From an uncultured Alphaproteobacteria bacterium (GTDB taxonomy: Bacteria; Pseudomonadota; Alphaproteobacteria; Sphingomonadales; SMXR01), in the NCBI GenBank assembly GCA_937126915.1, contig CAKZLM010000097.1, positions 1 to 49,383 of the forward strand: DNA of 49,383 nucleotides, written 5' to 3'. This document shows, piece by piece, positions 8,754 to 17,650 of this stretch; position 1 is the first letter of the stretch; every line of letters starts with the position of its first letter. Under the pieces are notes generated by a model. That model ran no database searches. It was not told the origin of the DNA and saw only the letters and a program-made list of their open reading frames with translations. Made by a program: the position numbers and the translations under genes.

Positions 8754-9668
8754 TCAAAACCTCTCAATGCGATAGCCTTTTTGTTTGAGCATGTTGATGA
8801 CGCTATATTGTCCAATCAGGTGTGAGGTGCCCACTGCCACCATGTGGGTGCCGGGGGTGCGGAATAATTGTTCAATACCCGCTAGCCAATTGCGGTTGCG
8901 TTTAATCAACAGGCTTTCATAAAGAACTGGTTCTGCCAATAAGGGTTTGACCAACTTTTCATTCATCACCGCTTCGTCCCCGCTTAACCACGCCACCTGC
9001 ATTTCATCCACCGTTTCAACCGAGGTATCCATGTCAGCCATGGTTTTTTCTAAGAATTTAACTTGCCATTCTTCGTCTTGATCGCTGAAGGTTTTTAATT
9101 GATCCATCGCCATTTCTAAGCCGCGAATGGGAATGCCGCGTTCCTCTGCCTCGCGTGTTAAAACACTTTCAACGCCGGCATTACCGTCATAGCCATTGGC
9201 CTGCAATGACTGGGTTGCCAACATAATGGCGGCATACCATGGCTTAATTCGGTCTTTATGGGTGTCGGGCAAGCCAAGATTGGTCCAACTTTTGGCATAA
9301 TAAGCATAGGTTTCTGGCGGTAACACATCTTTGATGCTGCCACGACGATAAACCCCCACTTGTTGAATTAAGAAACTAAGGGTGCGTTCGTTCATCTGTC
9401 GGTTGTCGGCTTCAAAGGTTAGGGTCGTTAATTGGTCCAGCACTGATTCTAATTCTGGCGTCATCCAGTTAACCTCAGGCCTTAGCAGGTGAAATGTGCC
9501 GAAAAAATAAACCGTTGATTCGCCCAAGCTTGCCTTCCACAGGGCAGGTTTGTGCCAGTTGTCATCTGCCCTTGCCATCTGTGCCAGCATCAACATCAGG
9601 GCACCGACAAGCAGAAGCGTTTGAAGAGGTTTTCTTAATATATTGTTTTTATTATATTTTTCTGACAT
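8754..9668 (-). CDS. TraB/GumN family exported protein
   Basis: Member of the TraB/GumN family, distant relatives of Tiki-type metalloproteases, 304 residues. A signal peptide or anchor is visible (LQTLLLVGALMLMLAQMARA). The family marks are all present: STVYFFGTFHLLRP near residue 50 (GTFH, possible metal ligand), NAGVESVLTREAEERG in the middle, the NRNW motif in LLIKRNRNWLAGIEQLF, and MVAVGTSHLIG near the C-terminus (second conserved GxxH). Function in bacteria is poorly defined; many are predicted membrane-bound or periplasmic hydrolases. AAGGAACCTCA precedes the ATG. It stands divergent from rpmI-rplT with a 185-bp gap holding the rpmI leader. Confidence 0.88.
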   Translation of the reverse strand: MSEKYNKNNILRKPLQTLLLVGALMLMLAQMARADDNWHKPALWKASLGESTVYFFGTFHLLRPEVNWMTPELESVLDQLTTLTFEADNRQMNERTLSFLIQQVGVYRRGSIKDVLPPETYAYYAKSWTNLGLPDTHKDRIKPWYAAIMLATQSLQANGYDGNAGVESVLTREAEERGIPIRGLEMAMDQLKTFSDQDEEWQVKFLEKTMADMDTSVETVDEMQVAWLSGDEAVMNEKLVKPLLAEPVLYESLLIKRNRNWLAGIEQLFRTPGTHMVAVGTSHLIGQYSVINMLKQKGYRIERF

Positions 9669-9790
9669 TGAGGTTCCTTGATCGCTGTCTTTATATATAT
9701 CTGGGCAACATCATACAGGTTTCCAGTGTGAAACATCAAGATAGGGCTTGCAATAATAGAACCAATTCATTATAACGCCCCCTCTTATTG

Positions 9791-9820
9791 GGTCGTCTGG
9801 CAGGGCATGCCACGTCGACC
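9791..9820 (+). promoter_or_regulatory. Hairpin in the rpmI-rplT leader
   Basis: GGTCGTCTGGCA, a GGGCA loop and TGCCACGTCGACC form an imperfect stem: 5 bp, a T-T mismatch, 1 bp, a bulged C, and 5 bp next to the loop. It ends 33 bases before the rpmI ATG with no T-run after it, so it is not a terminator. L20 and other ribosomal proteins often regulate their own operons through leader RNA, and infC, the usual first gene of this operon, is absent here. A regulatory leader is plausible but inferred. Confidence 0.4.
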
Positions 9821-9853
9821 TTAAAGCAGTCATTCCAAAAGAAGGATACGCGA

Positions 9854-10054
9854 ATGCCCAAGATGAAAACAAAAAGCGGTGCCAAAAAGCGTTTTAGCTT
9901 AACCGCCACTGGTAAGGTCAAAGCTGGCCAAGCTGGTAAACGTCACGGTATGATCAAACGTACCAACAAACAAATCCGCGACAAGCGCGGCACCACCACC
10001 CTAGCCGGTGCGGATGCCAAATTTGTTGTGAAAAAATTCATGCCTAACGGTTAA
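9854..10054 (+). CDS. rpmI: 50S ribosomal protein L35
   Basis: Ribosomal protein bL35, 66 residues, very basic. It begins [20 protein letters not shown] and continues with [19 protein letters not shown] and a C-terminal [10 protein letters not shown], matching the family from end to end. The reading frame is open 22 codons further upstream, but the ATG at 9854 gives the family start and follows AAGAAGGATACGCGA. rplT begins 20 bases after the stop, the common rpmI-rplT pair. Unlike the usual infC-rpmI-rplT order, the gene upstream is a divergent TraB/GumN gene, so translation initiation factor IF-3 must be encoded elsewhere. Confidence 0.98.
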   Translation: MPKMKTKSGAKKRFSLTATGKVKAGQAGKRHGMIKRTNKQIRDKRGTTTLAGADAKFVVKKFMPNG

Positions 10055-10074
10055 GCTAGAGAAAGGAACGCAAC

Positions 10075-10440
10075 ATGGCACGTGTTAAACGGGGCGTCAC
10101 TTCTCACGCTCGTCACAAAAAAGTAATCGCAGAAGCTAAAGGCTATCGCGGTCGTCGTAAAAATACTATTCGTATTGCTCGTCAGGCAGTTGAAAAAGCA
10201 GGTCAGTACGCTTACCGCGACCGTAAAGTTCGCAAGCGTAACTTCCGTTCACTTTGGATTCAGCGTATCAACGCTGCATCTCGTATGCACGGTTTGACTT
10301 ATGGTAACTTCATGCACGGCTTGAAATTGGCTGGCATCGAAGTTGATCGTAAAGTATTGGCTGACCTAGCCGTACATCAGATGGATGCTTTTGTGGCGCT
10401 GGTTGAGCAAGCTCAAGCAGCCCTCGATAACAAGGCTTAA
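10075..10440 (+). CDS. rplT: 50S ribosomal protein L20
   Basis: Ribosomal protein bL20, 121 residues, binds 23S rRNA early in large-subunit assembly and in several bacteria represses its own operon. It starts [18 protein letters not shown] with the typical [20 protein letters not shown] segment, [20 protein letters not shown] and [33 protein letters not shown] precedes the ATG. Codon choice looks tuned for high expression (many GTT, CGT and GAA codons) compared with neighbours. A strong terminator-like hairpin lies 46 bases after the stop, before pheS. Confidence 0.98.
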   Translation: MARVKRGVTSHARHKKVIAEAKGYRGRRKNTIRIARQAVEKAGQYAYRDRKVRKRNFRSLWIQRINAASRMHGLTYGNFMHGLKLAGIEVDRKVLADLAVHQMDAFVALVEQAQAALDNKA

Positions 10441-10485
10441 TTTTTTTAAGCATAGCATCTTGCTCAATTGAATATTTCTGAAATT

Positions 10486-10514
10486 GGGGGCTTCCACAAC
10501 GAAGCCCCCTTTTC
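10486..10514 (+). terminator. Intrinsic terminator or attenuator between rplT and pheS
   Basis: A perfect 9-bp stem, GGGGGCTTC (10486-10494) and GAAGCCCCC (10501-10509), with loop CACAAC is followed by TTTTC. It lies 43 bases before the pheS ATG. It either ends the rpmI-rplT transcript or lets part of it continue into pheST, as an attenuator does in E. coli; no phenylalanine-rich leader peptide is visible. Confidence 0.85.
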
Positions 10515-10556
10515 TATTTTGCGTTTATCACTTTTATTAGAAAACGGATAAATTTT

Positions 10557-11633
10557 ATGACTGATTTGTCAGCACTGGAAAAAGACGTTCTTGACGCCAT
10601 CGCTTCGGCGGCGAGCTTGGACGAGTTGGAAACGGTTCGTGTGGGGGCCATTGGTAAAAAAGGCTCAGTCACAGGATTGACCAAGCAACTGGGCGGTATG
10701 AGCGTTGAAGAGCGCAAAGAATATGGCCCAAAATTTAATATGCTTAAAAACACGGTGGCGAAGGCGATTGATGAGCGTAAGGCGGTTTTGGAAAAAGAAG
10801 CCCTTAATGCGCGCCTACAATCAGAAACAGTTGATGTGACCTTGCCGGTAAATGGCTTGGATCAAGGCAGCATTCACCCCGTGTCACAAGCTATGGATGA
10901 ATTGGCAGAAGTTTTTGCTGACATGGGATTTGCCATTGCTGAGGGGCCAGAAATTGAGGATGATTTCCATAATTTCACCGCCCTTAACATTCCACCAGAG
11001 CACCCTGCCCGCCAGATGCATGACACCTTTTATTTGCCAGAAAATGCTGATGGCGAGCGCAAGGTTTTGCGCACCCACACCAGCCCTGTGCAAATCAGAA
11101 CCATGAAAAACCAACAACCGCCCATTCGCATCATTGCGCCGGGTCGCACCTATCGTTCTGACAGCGATGCCACCCACACGCCAATGTTTCATCAGGTTGA
11201 AGGGTTGGTGATTGATGAGGGCACTCATATGGGCCACCTAAAAGGCACCTTGGAAGCCTTTGTGAAAGCGTTTTTTGAGGTTGATAATGTGACCATGCGT
11301 TTCCGTCCGAGCTATTTCCCTTTTACTGAACCATCAGCAGAAGTGGATATTCAATGCAGCTGGAAGAACGGTGAATTGCGTATCGGTGAAGGCGATGATT
11401 GGTTAGAAATTTTGGGATGTGGCATGGTCAATCCGCGTGTGATTGAGGCATGTGGTCTTGATTCGGCTAAATACCAAGGCTTTGCCTTTGGCTGTGGAAT
11501 CGACCGTTTGGCGATGTTGAAATATGGCATGACCGATTTGCGTGCCTTCTTCGACAATGATTTGCGTTGGATGAAACATTATGGCTTTATGCCGCTGGAT
11601 ATGCCCACAATTGCGGGAGGATTAAGCCGATGA
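10557..11633 (+). CDS. pheS: Phenylalanyl-tRNA synthetase alpha subunit
   Basis: Catalytic alpha subunit of the (alpha-beta)2 phenylalanyl-tRNA synthetase, which charges tRNA-Phe in the cytoplasm; 358 residues, normal length. An N-terminal coiled-coil region ([20 protein letters not shown]) is followed by the class II core: [26 protein letters not shown], motif 2 region [20 protein letters not shown], the phenylalanine pocket [18 protein letters not shown] and motif 3 [19 protein letters not shown]. The stop overlaps the pheT start by four bases (ATGA at 11630-11633), so the subunits are translationally coupled. Confidence 0.98.
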   Translation: MTDLSALEKDVLDAIASAASLDELETVRVGAIGKKGSVTGLTKQLGGMSVEERKEYGPKFNMLKNTVAKAIDERKAVLEKEALNARLQSETVDVTLPVNGLDQGSIHPVSQAMDELAEVFADMGFAIAEGPEIEDDFHNFTALNIPPEHPARQMHDTFYLPENADGERKVLRTHTSPVQIRTMKNQQPPIRIIAPGRTYRSDSDATHTPMFHQVEGLVIDEGTHMGHLKGTLEAFVKAFFEVDNVTMRFRPSYFPFTEPSAEVDIQCSWKNGELRIGEGDDWLEILGCGMVNPRVIEACGLDSAKYQGFAFGCGIDRLAMLKYGMTDLRAFFDNDLRWMKHYGFMPLDMPTIAGGLSR

Positions 11634-14038
11634 AATTCTCATTAAGTTGGTTGAAAAGCTATCTAGAAACCGATGCGGATCTAGACATAATCGTTGAAAA
11701 ATTAACCGCTGTTGGCTTGGAAGTTGAAGAAGTTTCTAACCCCGCTGAAGTATTAAAAGACTTTTACATTGCCCATGTGGTTGAGGCGGTTCAGCATCCA
11801 AATGCCGATAAATTGCGCCTGTGTAAGGTTGATACAGGAAAAGAAATTGTTCAAGTGGTGTGCGGTGCGCCCAATGCCCGCACGGGGTTGAAGGGTGTGT
11901 TCGCGGCCTCTGGCACTTATGTTCCGGGTGTTGATTTCACCCTCAAGCCGACCAAAATTCGCGGTGAAGATTCTAACGGTATGTTGTGTTCTGAACGTGA
12001 ATTGCTATTGTCTGACGAACATGACGGCATCATTGACCTGCCAGCAGACGCGCCTGTTGGGGCATCGTTTGTTGATTATATGAAGCTGGATGATCCAGTG
12101 ATCGAAATTGCTATTACACCCAACCGTCAAGATTGTTTGGGGGTTTATGGCATTGCCCGTGATTTGGCGGCGGCTGGTTTAGGCACGCTTAAACCGTTAA
12201 ACGTACCAACCCTTGATGGTGCTTTTGACAGCCCCGTATCGGTTGACCTTAAATTTGATGATGCCACGTCTGATGCCTGCCCGATGTTTGTGGGTCGTTA
12301 CATTCGCGGTGTAAAAAATGGTCCAAGCCCCAAATGGTTGCAAGATCGACTGAAATCTATCGGGCAAAAGTCCATTTCGGCGTTGGTGGATATTACCAAT
12401 TTCATCAGCTTTGATTTGGGTCGTCCATTGCATGTTTATGATGTTGATAAATTAAACGGCAATATTCATGCGCGCCTTGGTCAAAAGGGTGAAAAATTCC
12501 TTGCCCTTGATGGTAACGAGTATGAAGTAACCAGCGACGATTGTGTCATTGCCGATGATAAAGGTGTTCTTGGTTTTGGCGGTGTGATTGGCGGCGAAGA
12601 AAGCGGCTGTGATGAAAACACCCAAAATGTGTTTCTTGAGGTGGCTTATTTTGATCCTGTTCGCACGGCCATGACGGGGCGCACGCATCAACTTATCACT
12701 GATGCGCGCTATCGTTTCGAGCGCGGTGTTGACTGCGCCTTTTTACCAGATGCAAATGCCATTGCCAGCCAAATGATTCTTGATCTTTGTGGTGGTGAAG
12801 CTAGCAGCATGGTGGTTGCGGGTGCCGAGCCAGCGTGGCAAAAATCGGTTAACTTCCGACCTAGCCGTGTTCAAACTTTGGGCGGGATGACCATTGATAC
12901 TGATACGCAAATTGGCATTCTATCATCGCTTGGTTTTGCGGTTGAAAGGCAGTCTGACGATTTGTTAGTGCTGGCTGTGCCGAGTTGGCGTTCTGACATT
13001 GTTGGCGAAGCCGACATTGTGGAAGAAGTTTTGCGTATTCATGGCTATAATACTATTCCTGTGGCCTATCTTGAGCGCCCTGATAGTGTAGCCCATCCAA
13101 CCTTGACCATGGGTCAAAAACGTGCCCGTGCGGTGCGCCGCCAAATGGCCGTGGATGGGTTGAACGAATGTGTGACATGGTCGTTCATCCCAGAAGCACA
13201 GGCAAAAGCCTTTGGCTGGTCTGACCCAATGTTGAAATTGGATAACCCGATCAGTGTTGCTATGGCAGTGATGCGCCCAAGCTTGTTGCCAAACCTTTTA
13301 ACGGCGGTAAGCAAAAATGCTGATCGTGGTCAAAAGTCTATTGCTTTGTTTGAGGTGGGTAACCAGTTTGAAAATGACACCCCAACGGGGCAAAGTTTGA
13401 TTGCCGCAGGGGTGCGCGCAGGCCTAAAGGCAGAGCGCCATTGGCAAGGTGGTCATCAAGCCGTTGATGTGTTTGATGCTAAGCGCGATGCTTTGTCAGC
13501 ACTTGCAGCGGCCGGTGCGCCGGTTGAAAACTTGCAAGTGTTCCGTGAAAGCTCTGGCGCTTATCACCCAGGTCGCAGTGGTACACTTCGTTTGGGCCCT
13601 AAAAACATCTTGGCTTATTTTGGTGAATTGCACCCGGGCTTATTGGTTGATTTGGATGTCAAAGGCCCAGTGGTTGGTTTTGAGATTTTGTTGGAAAATA
13701 TTCCAGCGCCACGTGGTAAGGGTGGAAAGACCAAATCAGCACTGGATGTCTCTGACTTGCAAGCCGTTGAGCGTGACTTTGCTTTCTTGGTGAAGCAGGA
13801 GGTTGAGGCGCAAAATCTGATCAAAGCCATTAAGGGTGCGGATAAGAAGCACATTACCCGCGTTGGTTTGTTTGATGTGTTTGCTGGTAAAGGCATGGCT
13901 GATGATGAAAAATCATTGGCGTTAAGTGTGCGCTTAGAGCCAAGCGACAAAACCTTCACTGAGGAAGACTTAGAAGCAATTTCAGGCAAAATTGTTGCCG
14001 CAGCAGAAAAAGCCGTGAGTGCTAAATTACGCTCATAA
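11630..14038 (+). CDS. pheT: Phenylalanyl-tRNA synthetase beta subunit
   Basis: Beta subunit of phenylalanyl-tRNA synthetase, 802 residues. It begins [19 protein letters not shown]; the EMAP-type tRNA-binding domain follows ([18 protein letters not shown]), then the B3/B4 editing domain ([40 protein letters not shown]), B5, the catalytic-like domain ([17 protein letters not shown]) and the C-terminal FDX-ACB anticodon-binding domain ([20 protein letters not shown] to the end). The ATG at 11630 overlaps the pheS stop; the open frame extends 21 codons upstream inside pheS, but that is the out-of-frame pheS tail. A GC-rich terminator follows 27 bases after the stop. Confidence 0.98.
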   Translation: MKFSLSWLKSYLETDADLDIIVEKLTAVGLEVEEVSNPAEVLKDFYIAHVVEAVQHPNADKLRLCKVDTGKEIVQVVCGAPNARTGLKGVFAASGTYVPGVDFTLKPTKIRGEDSNGMLCSERELLLSDEHDGIIDLPADAPVGASFVDYMKLDDPVIEIAITPNRQDCLGVYGIARDLAAAGLGTLKPLNVPTLDGAFDSPVSVDLKFDDATSDACPMFVGRYIRGVKNGPSPKWLQDRLKSIGQKSISALVDITNFISFDLGRPLHVYDVDKLNGNIHARLGQKGEKFLALDGNEYEVTSDDCVIADDKGVLGFGGVIGGEESGCDENTQNVFLEVAYFDPVRTAMTGRTHQLITDARYRFERGVDCAFLPDANAIASQMILDLCGGEASSMVVAGAEPAWQKSVNFRPSRVQTLGGMTIDTDTQIGILSSLGFAVERQSDDLLVLAVPSWRSDIVGEADIVEEVLRIHGYNTIPVAYLERPDSVAHPTLTMGQKRARAVRRQMAVDGLNECVTWSFIPEAQAKAFGWSDPMLKLDNPISVAMAVMRPSLLPNLLTAVSKNADRGQKSIALFEVGNQFENDTPTGQSLIAAGVRAGLKAERHWQGGHQAVDVFDAKRDALSALAAAGAPVENLQVFRESSGAYHPGRSGTLRLGPKNILAYFGELHPGLLVDLDVKGPVVGFEILLENIPAPRGKGGKTKSALDVSDLQAVERDFAFLVKQEVEAQNLIKAIKGADKKHITRVGLFDVFAGKGMADDEKSLALSVRLEPSDKTFTEEDLEAISGKIVAAAEKAVSAKLRS

Positions 14039-14065
14039 AAAAGTCGCTACAAAAGATCAAGTTAA

Positions 14066-14091
14066 GGGGGGCCTTCGGCGCCCCCTTTTTT
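14066..14091 (+). terminator. Intrinsic terminator of pheST
   Basis: A G-run and C-run stem (GGGGGGCC, short TTC loop, GGCGCCCCC with one bulged G) is followed directly by TTTTTT. It lies 27 bases after the pheT stop. Confidence 0.9.
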
Positions 14092-14177
14092 GGTAGATAA
14101 AATTTTACTTTTCTTTTAGCGCAGAAAAGGTCAAACTATTCTGCAATATCAGCTTTCAAAAGGGTTGGAGATACGAC

Positions 14178-14474
14178 ATGGGTGATAGTAGACGAACAAC
14201 TCGAATTGCGGTGGGTAGAGACACTCAAATCGAGCATGACGGTCAAAATTATGATGTACGGATAACCGATATTTCATACGGTGGCGTTCAGGTTATGACC
14301 GATGTTGATATTCCTGTGGAATCAGAAGTAAAATTAATTGATGCTGAAATGGGTGAACTAGAGGGGTTGGTGGTTCGTAAATTTGACGGTGGCTTTGCTG
14401 TTGCTGCCCGTCCGGGGGAATCCATGGCCACCTATGCCTTGAAAGCCATTACGTTAGATATGGTGAAAAAATAA
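14178..14474 (+). CDS. PilZ domain protein (probable c-di-GMP receptor)
   Basis: Single-domain PilZ protein, 98 residues. Both cyclic-di-GMP motifs are present: R-x-x-x-R at Arg5-Arg9 (SRRTTR) and D-x-S-x-x-G at Asp31-Gly36 (DISYGG). It should therefore bind c-di-GMP and pass the signal to a partner protein, for example in motility, adhesion or polysaccharide control. The ATG lies after AAGGGTTGGAGATACGAC. A 6-bp inverted repeat GCAGAA/TTCTGC (14121-14144) lies upstream and could be an operator. The methyltransferase starts 34 bases downstream, so the two may be co-transcribed. The chemoreceptor a few genes on fits a motility theme, but no direct target is visible. Confidence 0.9.
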   Translation: MGDSRRTTRIAVGRDTQIEHDGQNYDVRITDISYGGVQVMTDVDIPVESEVKLIDAEMGELEGLVVRKFDGGFAVAARPGESMATYALKAITLDMVKK

Positions 14475-14508
14475 TTTGCTTTTTTAGTGAGTTGGGGAAA
14501 ATTGCCTG

Positions 14509-15522
14509 ATGGCTACAAATACCAAAAAAACAAAGGCACAAGACGATAAAAAATTGCCTTTAAAATTGCGCATCAAAGCCTGGTGGGAGGGCTATGATGA
14601 AGATGAAATTGCGGCTAAAATAAAAACTAAAAAGCCTGCTGATGAGGGTGAATCGAAACCACCATCTGAAGAAGCATCGGCAGAAGAAAAGAAAGAAGAG
14701 GTTGAGGAAGAAACTGGTCCTTGGACCAGCATGCGGACCGATGTTTCACAATTAATTTGGGGTGAAGGTTATTGTGGGCCGGGGGGTAAGCAACAAATTG
14801 TTGGTATGACCAAGCTTTTAGCTTTGAACAAGAAAATGACTATGCTTGAAGTGGGTGCTGGAATGGGTGGCCCAGCACGCGTTTTGGCAGAAAACTTTGG
14901 CGTTTGGGTTGAGGGGTTAGAGCAAGCTGAAAAAATGGTTGAGATTGGTAACCAAATTTCAGAAAAAGAAGGCCTCTCCAAAAAAGTGTCGTTAAAGGCT
15001 TTTGAGGAAAAAGCTTTTGATCATTTAGACCGTAAATATGATCGTATTTTCTCGAAAGAGTGTTTTTTCCAATTTACACAGAAGAAAGTTATTCTGGAAA
15101 CTTTATTTCAGAACCTTAAGCCCGAAGGCTTGATGCTGATCACTGATTATACCATTGAAAACGAAGGTGTGGTTGGCACAGAAGACTATCGTCAATGGCG
15201 TGATGGTGAATATCGTCGCCCCTATCCCATTACCAAAAAAGAGATGGAAACCTTACTGAAAGATGCAGGGTTTGTGGTGCGGATTTCTGAGGATATTACC
15301 GATCAATATTTGCAAATGATATCAGCGGCTTGGAAAGGCGCAGATAAAGTCATTGCGGGCTTGGTGCAGGAAGAAAATGGCACCAAAATGATTGATACGT
15401 TGTTGCGTGAAGCCGAATTTTGGTCACGGCGCACCAAGATGATGGAAAGTGGCCAATTAAAGCTCTGGCGTTTCTTGGGTTATCGTCGTGAAGAGGGTGC
15501 CAAAATGATGTCAAATTGGTAA
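14509..15522 (+). CDS. SAM-dependent methyltransferase with charged N-terminal extension
   Basis: Class I methyltransferase, 337 residues. The S-adenosylmethionine site is MLEVGAGMGGPARVLAENFG at about 112-131, preceded by LIWGEGYCGPGGKQQ, a lead-in seen in phosphoethanolamine, sarcosine and related small-molecule methyltransferases. The later FSKECFFQFTQKK and LKPEGLMLITDYT match motifs around the catalytic loop and strand 5. The first 70 or so residues are unusual: lysine-rich (NTKKTKAQDDKK), then a low-complexity acidic stretch (EEASAEEKKEEVEEETG). The substrate is unknown; a lipid head group or another small amine is possible. It follows the PilZ gene by 34 bases, and lepA starts about 100 bases downstream. 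Confidence 0.82.
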   Translation: MATNTKKTKAQDDKKLPLKLRIKAWWEGYDEDEIAAKIKTKKPADEGESKPPSEEASAEEKKEEVEEETGPWTSMRTDVSQLIWGEGYCGPGGKQQIVGMTKLLALNKKMTMLEVGAGMGGPARVLAENFGVWVEGLEQAEKMVEIGNQISEKEGLSKKVSLKAFEEKAFDHLDRKYDRIFSKECFFQFTQKKVILETLFQNLKPEGLMLITDYTIENEGVVGTEDYRQWRDGEYRRPYPITKKEMETLLKDAGFVVRISEDITDQYLQMISAAWKGADKVIAGLVQEENGTKMIDTLLREAEFWSRRTKMMESGQLKLWRFLGYRREEGAKMMSNW

Positions 15523-15625
15523 GCTGTCTTGTTCCTTTTTGGCCTAAAGTCTTTTTTTACTGAAAAAGCTGTATCCGTTGCATTCTTTGCTTGGCAGGCT
15601 GTCAAAGCAATGATACATAGCGCTC

Positions 15626-17428
15626 ATGTCAAAAATTGAAAACATTCGCAACTTTTCTATTATCGCCCACATCGATCATGGCAAGTCAACCTTGGCGGAT
15701 CGACTAATCTCCTATTGTGGTGGCTTAACCGATCGTGAAATGACCGAGCAAGTGCTGGATAATATGGATATCGAGCGTGAGCGTGGCATTACTATTAAAG
15801 CCCAAACCGTGCGCTTGAATTATAAAGCCGATGATGGAGAGACTTATCAATTAAACCTGATGGATACGCCGGGCCACGTTGACTTTTCTTACGAAGTGTC
15901 GCGTTCTTTGGCGGCTTGTGAGGGGTCTTTGTTAATTGTTGATGCGTCACAAGGGGTTGAGGCCCAAACATTGGCGAATGTTTATCAAGCCATTGATAAT
16001 GATCATGAAATTATCCCTGTTTTGAACAAAATTGATTTGCCAGCCGCTGAACCAGAACGGGTTCGCCAGCAAATTGAAGATGTTATCGGCCTTGATGCCA
16101 GTGAGGCTGTTCCGGCCTCAGCAAAAACAGGTGAGGGGATTAAAGAAATTTTGGAAATGTTGGTTGAGAAACTACCAGCGCCAACGGGAAATGCTGATGA
16201 TCCCTTGAAGGTGATGTTGGTGGATAGTTGGTATGACCAATATTTGGGCGTGGTTATTTTGGTGCGCGTTAAAGAGGGCGTTCTTAAAAAAGGCATGCAA
16301 ATTAAGATGATGGCCTCTGGCACTGTTCACACGATTGAACGGGTTGGTATCTTTACCCCAAAAACAGAGACCATTCCGGCGCTTTACCCGGGTGAAATGG
16401 GCTTTATTACGGCGGCTATTAAAGAGGTGTCGCAAACCCAAGTGGGTGACACCATTACAGACTTTAAGCGCCCAACAGAAAAACCGTTGCCGGGCTTTAG
16501 GCCTGTGCAATCGGTGGTGTTCTGTGGTTTGTTCCCCATTGATGCCAATGATTATGAAGACCTGCGCGAAAGTCTCTATAAACTGCGTTTAAATGACGCC
16601 AGTTTTGAATTTGAACCAGAATCATCTGCCGCACTTGGCTTTGGGTTCCGCTGTGGTTTTTTAGGCATGTTGCACTTGGAAATTATCCAAGAACGTTTAT
16701 CGCGTGAATTTGATCTTGATCTTATCACCACCGCCCCCAGCGTTGTTTATAAAGTTCATATGACCGACGGTTCAATGAAAGAACTTCATAATCCTGCTGA
16801 TATGCCCGATGTTGTGAAAATTGATCACATTGAAGAGCCTTGGATTGAAGCAACAATTTTGGTGCCAGATGAATATTTGGGCGCGGTTCTGAAATTATGT
16901 GAAGATAAACGCGGTGAGCAACAAGAGCTAACCTATGCTGGTCAACGCGCGATGTTGGTTTATCACCTGCCTTTGAATGAAATTGTTTATGATTTTTATG
17001 ATCGCCTAAAGTCAGTGACCCGTGGTTATGCCAGCTTTGATTATCAAATGGTGGGACACAAAAAGGGTGATTTGGTGAAAATGGGTATTTTGGTGAACGC
17101 CGAGCCGGTTGATGCCCTGGCCTTGATGGTGCACCGCGATATGGCCCAAACTCGGGGTCGTATGTTGTGTGAGCGTTTGAAAGACCTGATCCCACGCCAA
17201 TTGTTTAAAATTCCTGTGCAGGCAACGATTGGCGGCAAAGTGATCGCCCGTGAGACCATTTCTGCTATGCGCAAGGATGTAACCGCTAAATGTTATGGTG
17301 GTGATGCCACCCGTAAAAAGAAGCTGTTAGAAAAACAGAAAAAGGGTAAGGCGCGTATGCGTCAATTTGGCAAGGTAGAAATCCCTCAAGAAGCCTTTAT
17401 TGCCGCTTTGAAGATGAGTGACGAATAA
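15626..17428 (+). CDS. lepA: Elongation factor 4 (LepA), ribosome-associated GTPase
   Basis: Translational GTPase LepA/EF4, 600 residues, the normal length. It binds ribosomes and has been linked to back-translocation and to 30S biogenesis. The G1 motif is AHIDHGKST at about 14-22, followed by [14 protein letters not shown] (switch I/G2), DTPGHVDF (G3), [13 protein letters not shown] (G4) and SAKTGEGI (G5). The LepA-specific C-terminal domain is seen in [20 protein letters not shown], ending near [13 protein letters not shown]. The ATG at 15626 gives the standard start [20 protein letters not shown]; the ribosome site is weak. Confidence 0.98.
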   Translation: MSKIENIRNFSIIAHIDHGKSTLADRLISYCGGLTDREMTEQVLDNMDIERERGITIKAQTVRLNYKADDGETYQLNLMDTPGHVDFSYEVSRSLAACEGSLLIVDASQGVEAQTLANVYQAIDNDHEIIPVLNKIDLPAAEPERVRQQIEDVIGLDASEAVPASAKTGEGIKEILEMLVEKLPAPTGNADDPLKVMLVDSWYDQYLGVVILVRVKEGVLKKGMQIKMMASGTVHTIERVGIFTPKTETIPALYPGEMGFITAAIKEVSQTQVGDTITDFKRPTEKPLPGFRPVQSVVFCGLFPIDANDYEDLRESLYKLRLNDASFEFEPESSAALGFGFRCGFLGMLHLEIIQERLSREFDLDLITTAPSVVYKVHMTDGSMKELHNPADMPDVVKIDHIEEPWIEATILVPDEYLGAVLKLCEDKRGEQQELTYAGQRAMLVYHLPLNEIVYDFYDRLKSVTRGYASFDYQMVGHKKGDLVKMGILVNAEPVDALALMVHRDMAQTRGRMLCERLKDLIPRQLFKIPVQATIGGKVIARETISAMRKDVTAKCYGGDATRKKKLLEKQKKGKARMRQFGKVEIPQEAFIAALKMSDE

Positions 17429-17650
17429 AACGCTTTGATATGAGCTATTTTTCTACATGCGAGACGCATAATGTTTAAGAAGTGTTAACGATTGCGCATT
17501 ATGTTGGTCGCTAAAGATTCTGATTCTTTCTTCTTGCATCAAGTAACATCTTATAGAATGATGTTTTTGGCATTGGTTGTAGGGGCAAACAATGTGCAAG
17601 AATGAAGAAATTAGTGGGTTAAGCTTTACTAAGAGAGAGGCTAATTTTCT

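Noticed and set aside
16725-17195. 156-codon open frame on the minus strand inside lepA
   Set aside because: Lies wholly antisense to a highly conserved gene; its product is low in plausible domains and rich in His, Pro and Arg, as mirror frames are.
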